Origin: Polytrichum commune
Taxonomy: Eukaryota > Streptophyta > Polytrichopsida > Polytrichales > Polytrichaceae
NCBI GenBank assembly: GCA_950295325.1
Contig: OX485806.1
Coordinates: 16,430,001-16,494,000 of the forward strand
Direction: 5' to 3'
DNA length: 64,000 nucleotides
Shown: piece after piece, positions 62,973-64,000 of the stretch
Numbering within the stretch: the first letter of the stretch is position 1
Layout: each line of letters opens with the position of its first letter
Translations under genes and position numbers: made by a program
Notes under the pieces: generated by a model
What the model was told of the DNA's origin: nothing
Databases searched by the model: none
Seen by the model: only the letters and a program-made list of their open reading frames with translations

Positions 62973-64000
62973 GTAAATGTAGCATGAGTTTTAAGGAAGT
63001 GTTCAAATGGGATATGGAGAAGCTGGAGCTACTATAATTCAGTAGGTATAAGCTATTGGTCTTCAAGGGAATGTTGGTCCCCGACAAAGTTGTTGCTTCT
63101 AGATTTGACTCATGGTGTTGGGAGAGAGGGAATTTTCATATACAAGCGCACCTCTCATCTATCTAACATAAAAACTTGACTCCTATATACTTGTGGCCCA
63201 ACTCAAGTCAAATGACTTGAACAAGTCTAATTTGGGTCCTTGAAAATTAATTTCGGTGTCAAAACAACTAAAAATAATAATAGTTGGGTTGCATACTATT
63301 TCATTGCTTTGAAATTTGATGTAATAGAAAATCATTTAGAGAAGAACTATGAACACCACGACAAGAATTCAAAAGACGTTTGTTTTGAATTTTAAAATAG
63401 TAATCTCAACTCTCAAAGTTTGTATTTAAATTTGATTAAATTGCATTCCCAAAATATGACATATCTTGAAATGCTAGGAGTGTCCAATTTAGACACTCAT
63501 ACCATGTTTACTTGCACCTAAGACCAACATGCTCTACGAGGGGCCGTATGTTTGACAACCTCACAAATTTACGTTTTCCTGTAATTCCATGTGCATCTTA
63601 TTGTCCATTGCCTTGAGTCATTTAAGCTTTTTTTTTCAATAAATCATATAACAACAAGGGACATGAATCTATTCAAACACCTACTTTTGGATGCAAAATG
63701 ATTCAATATTTTCCTAAAACAAATGTTTCTTGTATGACTTTGATGATTAGTGTTATGACTCATTGGATGATATAGCCAAATAGTCAATACTCAACACCCA
63801 CTTAGCACTAACCACTTAACCCTTGAACCCTCAGCACCATGGTGGGTCCCAAGCCGCCACACAAGCAATTTTTGACCCCCCCCCCCCCTTGTGCAATAAA
63901 CAAGTTGTATGGCACATGTAGCCATTATGAAGGGGTTCCCTATCATGTGTGTTGGACTTGCACATTTCATAACCAATGGTGCATTTTCTCAAAAGTTATT

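Larger units (their letters stand above)
61321..64000. other. Intergenic, no gene; short elements only
   Basis: No ORF with recognisable content. It contains two foldback elements and one dispersed repeat (listed separately). A run of about 14 C near 63878 could reflect assembly slippage. Confidence 0.5.

Overview
The window looks like nuclear DNA of a streptophyte: genes have many short GT-AG introns, and one is a plant-type phospholipase D with an N-terminal C2 domain. It also carries a TTLL9-type tubulin ligase, a protein of motile cilia. Flowering plants lack motile cilia, so the source is probably a lineage with swimming sperm: a charophyte alga (Chara-like), bryophyte, lycophyte or fern. 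I cannot name the species. All exon joins were made by eye; the two conserved genes close in frame over 13 and 12 exons.

Layout. 1-9.5 kb is mostly decayed DNA: a LINE relic with a broken RNase H domain near 3.3-3.75 kb, and a coiled-coil ORF (7675-8280, -) with a degenerate partial copy at 5.3-6.1 kb. 9.5-10.3 kb may hold a small + strand gene. 10759-16535 (+) is a complete TTLL9-like gene (419 aa). Converging on it, 17226-27301 (-) is a complete PLD beta/gamma-type gene (about 1124 aa). Introns of both genes contain copies of several unclassified dispersed repeats. 28.1-31.85 kb is gene-poor and repeat-rich.

31.86-54.57 kb is the most unusual part. A matched 22-bp inverted repeat, with short GGGAAC-type repeats just inside each copy, brackets 22.7 kb. 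Inside are two divergently transcribed gene systems. On the left (-) is a 982-aa protein that resembles the DUF7869, transposase-like family. On the right (+), starting near 41 kb, is a long multi-exon gene whose introns all appear to be phase 0. It joins a ParB-like domain, a possible degenerate methyltransferase motif, a very acidic linker and an FCP1/NIF-type HAD phosphatase domain. About 23 short palindromes with 12-bp arms (AACTTCCTCTCG-NN-CGAGAGGAAGTT) lie upstream of the first gene, in the leader intron of the second as two regular arrays, and in a coding intron of the second. Whether this is one large mobile element or a nest of several is open.

54.8-61.28 kb is a retroelement with 1.17-kb direct repeats that look identical. 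It carries a Gag-like ORF with an RG-rich tail and a Penelope-like reverse transcriptase (YIDD) with one frame break. Both repeats start and end in CT microsatellite. I see no integrase, RNase H, protease or GIY-YIG domain. 61.3-64 kb has no gene, but holds two small foldback elements and a second copy of a repeat also present in a PLD intron.
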